Below the pieces are notes generated by a model. That model had not been told where the DNA came from. It did not search any database and worked only from the letters and a program-made list of their open reading frames with translations. From Candidatus Bathyarchaeota archaeon (GTDB lineage: Archaea > Thermoproteota > Bathyarchaeia > Bathyarchaeales > Bathycorpusculaceae), in the NCBI GenBank assembly GCA_026014845.1, contig JAOZHM010000177.1, positions 1 through 5,730 on the forward strand: a stretch of DNA of 5,730 nucleotides, written 5' to 3'. The translations under genes were made by a program, and so were the position numbers. Below, in pieces: positions 4,831-5,730 of this stretch (the first letter of the stretch is position 1; each line of letters starts with the position of its first letter).

Positions 4831-5430
4831 GTGAAGGTTATGTCCGAAGAAGCTGAAAAAATAAAGAAATTTGTAGCGTTCAAGAAAAAACTTGAGAAAA
4901 GAGTTGAAGGGTTAGAATCTGAACTTAATGAACTGCGATTAATGCTTGAAGCAGTGAACTCCATATTGTTGGAAAAAGGATTCAAGCGTGCGGAAATCGC
5001 AAAAACGCCAGTAACGGCTGAAGTTTCGCCAGTGAAAGAAGAGGTACTGGTTCAGCCTCCTCAGCCTTCGGCAGAATATGAAAATGTCATCCCGTTGAAA
5101 ACTGTCACAGGCGAATCTTTGGCAACCCTTCACATAAACCAAGACTCGCTACGCATTGTCTTGGCCGAGGATAAAAACTTCAACATCAATACACCCCCCT
5201 TCACGCAGTTTCTCGTGGAAAGGGTTTTGGCAAAAATGCAGGAAAAGGACAGTGAACTAGCCAGAACTGGACAGCTGACAACAGACAAGATTTTTTCCTA
5301 CAACATCGTCCAAGAAGGCGATGAAATTCACGAGATTGTGGTCAAAAATTTTGATGCTAATCGTTTGAGGGAACTGAAGTCAAGTATCCGATGGACATTG
5401 GAGAAGATGTACGAGAAAACGAAGGGCTAG
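4831..5430 (+). CDS. Coiled-coil protein with conserved C-terminal domain, unknown function
   Basis: 199 residues from GTG 4831, or 196 from ATG 4840 (MSEEAEK looks like a natural N-terminus, and AGGT lies just before it). Neither start has a well-spaced ribosome site. Residues 5-48 form a heptad-like coiled coil (IKKFVAFKKKLEKRVEGLES and on), followed by a Pro/Val/Glu-rich linker at 57-82. A compact alpha/beta domain fills 86-199: VIPLKTVTGESLATLHINQD, SLRIVLAED, PPFTQFLVERVLAKMQEKD, FSYNIVQEGDEIHEIVVKNF and a terminal helix with RELKSSIRWTLEKMYEK. It is cytosolic, with no cysteines or membrane segments. I do not know a function; the build suggests a dimeric scaffold or adaptor. It reads like a protein conserved among TACK archaea, but I cannot verify this. 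It lies 67 bases after the 4275 gene on the same strand. Confidence 0.82.
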   Translation: MKVMSEEAEKIKKFVAFKKKLEKRVEGLESELNELRLMLEAVNSILLEKGFKRAEIAKTPVTAEVSPVKEEVLVQPPQPSAEYENVIPLKTVTGESLATLHINQDSLRIVLAEDKNFNINTPPFTQFLVERVLAKMQEKDSELARTGQLTTDKIFSYNIVQEGDEIHEIVVKNFDANRLRELKSSIRWTLEKMYEKTKG

Positions 5431-5444
5431 ATCTGAAAGGGAAA

Positions 5445-5509
5445 TTGCTTGGAACAGTCAAAGCAAACACCCCTACTTGATGAATAATTGAAAGAGAACA
5501 CGTATTTTT
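5445..5509 (+). terminator. Possible termination region after 5430
   Basis: A 6-bp inverted repeat, TTGCTT (5445-5450) and AAGCAA (5461-5466) around ten bases, lies just past the stop, and a T5 run follows at 5505-5509. The two are too far apart for a classical hairpin terminator. The T run alone could end archaeal transcription, but it may equally be part of the next promoter. Confidence 0.2.
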
Positions 5510-5523
5510 AGTGCGCGCTAACG

Positions 5524-5531
5524 TTTATCTA
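5524..5531 (+). promoter_or_regulatory. TATA-like box candidate for the oxidase-family gene
   Basis: TTTATCTA lies 35-42 bases before the TTG at 5566, so a start near 5553 would give a very short leader. An alternative box, TATTTTTA (5503-5510), would place the start near 5533 and keep the GTGAGG ribosome site (5552-5557) in the transcript. I cannot choose between them. Confidence 0.3.
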
Positions 5532-5565
5532 TCTGTAATGTGAAAAGACTTGTGAGGAATTGTCC

Positions 5566-5730
5566 TTGAATGACGCTAACGATGAGTTACTACGAGAAGT
5601 CTGGAAGAGTTTCAGTGGGGAACCGCACATTTTTCTTGCTACCGTTGAAGGAGATCAACCTAGAGTGAGGCCTGTGACGCTTGTACATCTCCAGAATAAA
5701 CTCTTTGTCACCACTGGTTCCAACGACGCC
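5566..5730 (+). CDS. Pyridoxamine 5'-phosphate oxidase-family protein, 5' part
   Basis: The frame begins after a TAA at 5536-5538 and runs off the window after 55 codons. The translation contains LREVWKSFSGEPHIFLATV, EGDQPRVRPVTLVHLQ and NKLFVTTGSND, which match the N-terminal half of the PPOX-like split beta-barrel fold: the LATV strand, the G-x-P-R-V-R-P-V turn and the following strand. Members bind FMN, F420 or haem and are often general flavin reductases rather than true PdxH; the typical P-R-V-R-P core is here but the substrate cannot be told. The start is TTG 5566, with GTGAGG eight bases upstream (5552-5557). TTG 5560 is only two bases from that site, and the nearby ATG at 5570 is out of frame. 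Confidence 0.85.
   Translation, partial: MNDANDELLREVWKSFSGEPHIFLATVEGDQPRVRPVTLVHLQNKLFVTTGSNDA

Noticed and set aside
4939..5142. Minus-strand frame of 67 codons rich in Phe, Arg and Cys
   Set aside because: It is antisense to the coiled-coil gene and its composition looks like a mirror of that gene's codons.
5516..5581. CGCTAACG present twice (5516-5523 and 5574-5581)
   Set aside because: An eight-base direct match, one copy inside coding sequence; no symmetry or third copy.
1..5730. tRNA, rRNA, CRISPR, insertion sequence or integration site
   Set aside because: No cloverleaf with a T-loop motif, no regularly spaced repeats, no transposase or integrase sequence and no flanking inverted repeats were seen on reading both strands.

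Overview
The window looks like chromosomal DNA of an uncultivated archaeon, most likely from the Thermoproteota/TACK group and possibly Bathyarchaeia. The reasons are A/T-rich TATA-like boxes upstream of most genes, Shine-Dalgarno motifs of the GGAG / GGTGAT type, frequent TTG start codons, an Lrp/AsnC regulator, and surface proteins built from cohesin, dockerin and CARDB-type modules. The lineage is inferred from gene content and style, not from a marker gene.

Layout. Positions 1-610 (+) hold the 3' part of a secreted cohesin-dockerin protein. Its gene is broken by a short tandem repeat (about 410-466) that sits where the first dockerin calcium loop should be and shifts the frame by +1. Positions 611-918 contain no intact gene, only apparent coding debris: a membrane-anchor-like stretch spread over shifted frames and an orphan dockerin-type calcium loop. 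Converging on this debris from the other side is 919-2397 (-), a membrane-anchored protein with an extracytoplasmic MG2/Ig-like domain and CARDB-like domains, one transmembrane helix and a cytoplasmic four-cysteine zinc ribbon. Next on the minus strand are a small four-helix membrane protein (2569-2985) and a probable two-gene operon made of an Lrp/AsnC regulator (3478-3999) followed by a DUF5752-like protein (3135-3464).

A 275-bp divergent intergenic region (4000-4274) separates the regulator from the plus-strand genes. It contains promoter-like boxes for both directions, a 23-bp inverted repeat, and a cluster of overlapping TAGAA/TTCTA dyads placed over the predicted transcription start of the rightward gene. 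The plus-strand genes are two proteins of unknown function (4275-4763 and 4831-5430, the latter a coiled coil joined to a conserved C-terminal domain) and the first 55 codons of a pyridoxamine 5'-phosphate oxidase-family protein that runs off the window at 5730.

The window shows two themes: a cell-surface protein locus in which one member is decaying, and a regulator locus whose control region is rich in symmetric sites. I found no mobile element, CRISPR array, tRNA or rRNA.
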